Assembly (NCBI RefSeq): GCF_000309385.1
Contig: NZ_JH976537.1
Location: forward strand, 895,426 to 959,425
Origin: Nodosilinea nodulosa PCC 7104
Lineage (GTDB): Bacteria > Cyanobacteriota > Cyanobacteriia > Phormidesmidales > Phormidesmidaceae
DNA: 64,000 nt
Direction of reading: 5' to 3'
The notes under the pieces are model-generated. The model had not been told where the DNA came from. It was given only the letters and a program-made list of their open reading frames with translations, and did no database searches. A program made the translations under genes and the position numbers. Within the stretch, counting starts at the first letter, position 1. Every line of letters starts with the position of its first letter. Shown here one piece after another: positions 63,013-64,000 of the stretch.

Positions 63013-64000
63013 GTGAATATACAACTTGGTCGCGGCAAAGTAGTCCGCAGAGCATACGGCATTGACGAAATTGCCCTGGTCCCAGGGCCGAGAACTCTGG
63101 ATCCAAGCCTGGCCAATACCCGTTGGCAGATCGGCGGCATCGAGCGCGATATTCCGATCATCGCCAGCGCCATGGATGGGGTGGTCGATGTGGCCATGGC
63201 CATTCAGCTCTCTAAGCTGGGAGCGCTGGGGGTGCTGAACCTGGAGGGCATTCAAACCCGCTACGACGATCCCAACCCCATTCTCGACCAAATCGCCTCG
63301 GTAGGCAAAGACGAGTTTGTGGGGCTGATGCAGACCCTCTATGCCGAACCCATCAAACCGGAGCTAATCACCAAGCGCATTCAGGCGATTAAAGCCGAGG
63401 GTGGCGTCGCCGCTGTGAGCTTGACCCCCGCCGGAGCGGCTCGGTTTGGGGCTACCGTTGCCGAGGCGGGGGCCGACCTGGTGTTTGTGCAGGCCACGGT
63501 GGTGTCGACAGCCCACCTGTCTCCGGCAGATATCGAGCCGCTGGATCTGGCGGCCTTTTGTACCGAAATGCCGATGCCGGTAATTTTGGGCAACTGCGTC
63601 ACCTACGAGGTTGCCCTCAACCTAATGAAGGCCGGGGCCGCCGCCGTGATGGTGGGCATTGGCCCTGGGGCTGCCTGCACCTCGCGCGGGGTGCTGGGGA
63701 TTGGCATTCCCCAGGCAACGGCAGTGGCCGACTGCGCCGCCGCCCGCGACGACTTCTTTGCCGAAACTGGCCGCTACGTGGCGATCGTCGCCGACGGCGG
63801 CCTGGTGACCGGCGGCGACATTTGCAAGTGCATTGCCTGCGGTGCCGATGGAGTGATGATCGGCTCGCCCTTTGCCCGCGCCGCCGAAGCGCCGGGGCGC
63901 GGCTTCCACTGGGGCATGGCTACTCCCAGCCCGGTCCTGCCTCGAGGTACCCGCATCAAGGTGGGCACCATCGGCACCCTAGAGCAAATTCTGCGCGGCC
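63013..64000 (+). CDS. guaB3: GuaB3-type IMP dehydrogenase/GMP reductase family protein (partial)
   Basis: The first 329 residues of a TIM-barrel enzyme; the C-terminus lies beyond the window. It starts at GTG 63013 with [19 protein letters not shown]. Notable are [20 protein letters not shown], the catalytic-loop [17 protein letters not shown] with Cys222, and [30 protein letters not shown]. No CBS (Bateman) pair is inserted, since the barrel runs from the Ala-Met-Asp strand straight on. This pattern defines the GuaB3 branch found in cyanobacteria and actinobacteria, which has been proposed to act as a GMP reductase rather than IMP dehydrogenase. A divergent 180-base spacer separates it from the KtrA-like gene. 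Confidence 0.9.
   Translation, partial: MNIQLGRGKVVRRAYGIDEIALVPGPRTLDPSLANTRWQIGGIERDIPIIASAMDGVVDVAMAIQLSKLGALGVLNLEGIQTRYDDPNPILDQIASVGKDEFVGLMQTLYAEPIKPELITKRIQAIKAEGGVAAVSLTPAGAARFGATVAEAGADLVFVQATVVSTAHLSPADIEPLDLAAFCTEMPMPVILGNCVTYEVALNLMKAGAAAVMVGIGPGAACTSRGVLGIGIPQATAVADCAAARDDFFAETGRYVAIVADGGLVTGGDICKCIACGADGVMIGSPFARAAEAPGRGFHWGMATPSPVLPRGTRIKVGTIGTLEQILRG

Overview
The window is chromosomal DNA from a GC-rich cyanobacterium. The octamer GCGATCGC (HIP1) occurs throughout, inside and between genes. Lineage markers agree: a CpcT/CpeT-type bilin lyase, a Ycf66-like protein, a DUF3685 (Ycf55-like) response regulator, a DUF1400 hydrolase, GuaB3, pentapeptide-repeat proteins and a candidate cyanobacteriochrome. 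A filamentous Leptolyngbya/Nodosilinea-like organism is a reasonable guess, but the sequence alone cannot settle it. I found no rRNA, tRNA or CRISPR array.

Layout. 1-6.5 kb: truncated Vat-type acetyltransferase, G-rich repeat, 5-formyl-THF cyclo-ligase, an M23 peptidase/pentapeptide membrane protein pair, a small Hsp20, DNA polymerase IV and a 57-aa secreted EF-hand protein. 7-12.2 kb: a nitrate transporter broken by one extra C in a C8 tract, with an NtcA-like box upstream, then a DUF1400 hydrolase with an aldo/keto reductase, and a DUF1328 membrane peptide. 12.5-22.2 kb: a GT2 glycosyltransferase, a response regulator overlapping a repeat protein, a pentapeptide protein, an OmpR-type two-component pair, a PepSY-like membrane protein and a Tat-exported Rieske protein. 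22.2-24.8 kb is a scar zone: a decayed IS630 element that supplies the Rieske stop codon, half an IS110 transposase, and direct and inverted repeats around a small secreted protein. 25-38.5 kb: bilin lyase, VOC-like and pRiA4b ORF-3 proteins, a wrecked Zn alcohol dehydrogenase, DUF4126, phosphoketolase, a HhH protein, TM2-SHOCT, a J-domain/TPR protein, aconitase A, a STAS-sugar transferase fusion and a Ycf66-like protein.

38.6-45.7 kb: ileS is followed by an accessory block holding a Uma2 nuclease, two small genes of unknown function, an orthocaspase fused to a formylglycine-generating-enzyme-like domain, and a small EACC1-like partner. A degenerate copy of the ileS 3' end lies just past the block in the same orientation, so the block appears to have been inserted behind ileS with duplication of the ileS tail. 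This is the best candidate in the window for an under-described conflict or cell-death system.

45.7-64 kb: a purine permease, divergent pstC-pstA and pstS with Pho-box-like repeats between them, two paralogous TonB-like anchored proteins, methionine aminopeptidase, an adenylate-kinase-like/thioredoxin fusion with an altered P-loop, a GAF-PAS-GAF-GGDEF protein whose second GAF carries both cysteines of a DXCF-type cyanobacteriochrome, a Ser/Thr kinase, AnmK, a KtrA-like protein and the start of guaB3.

The inferred themes are light and second-messenger signalling, phosphate and nitrate acquisition, envelope and exopolysaccharide biogenesis, and central carbon metabolism. Several places show decay through transposons, homopolymer slippage and repeat invasion.
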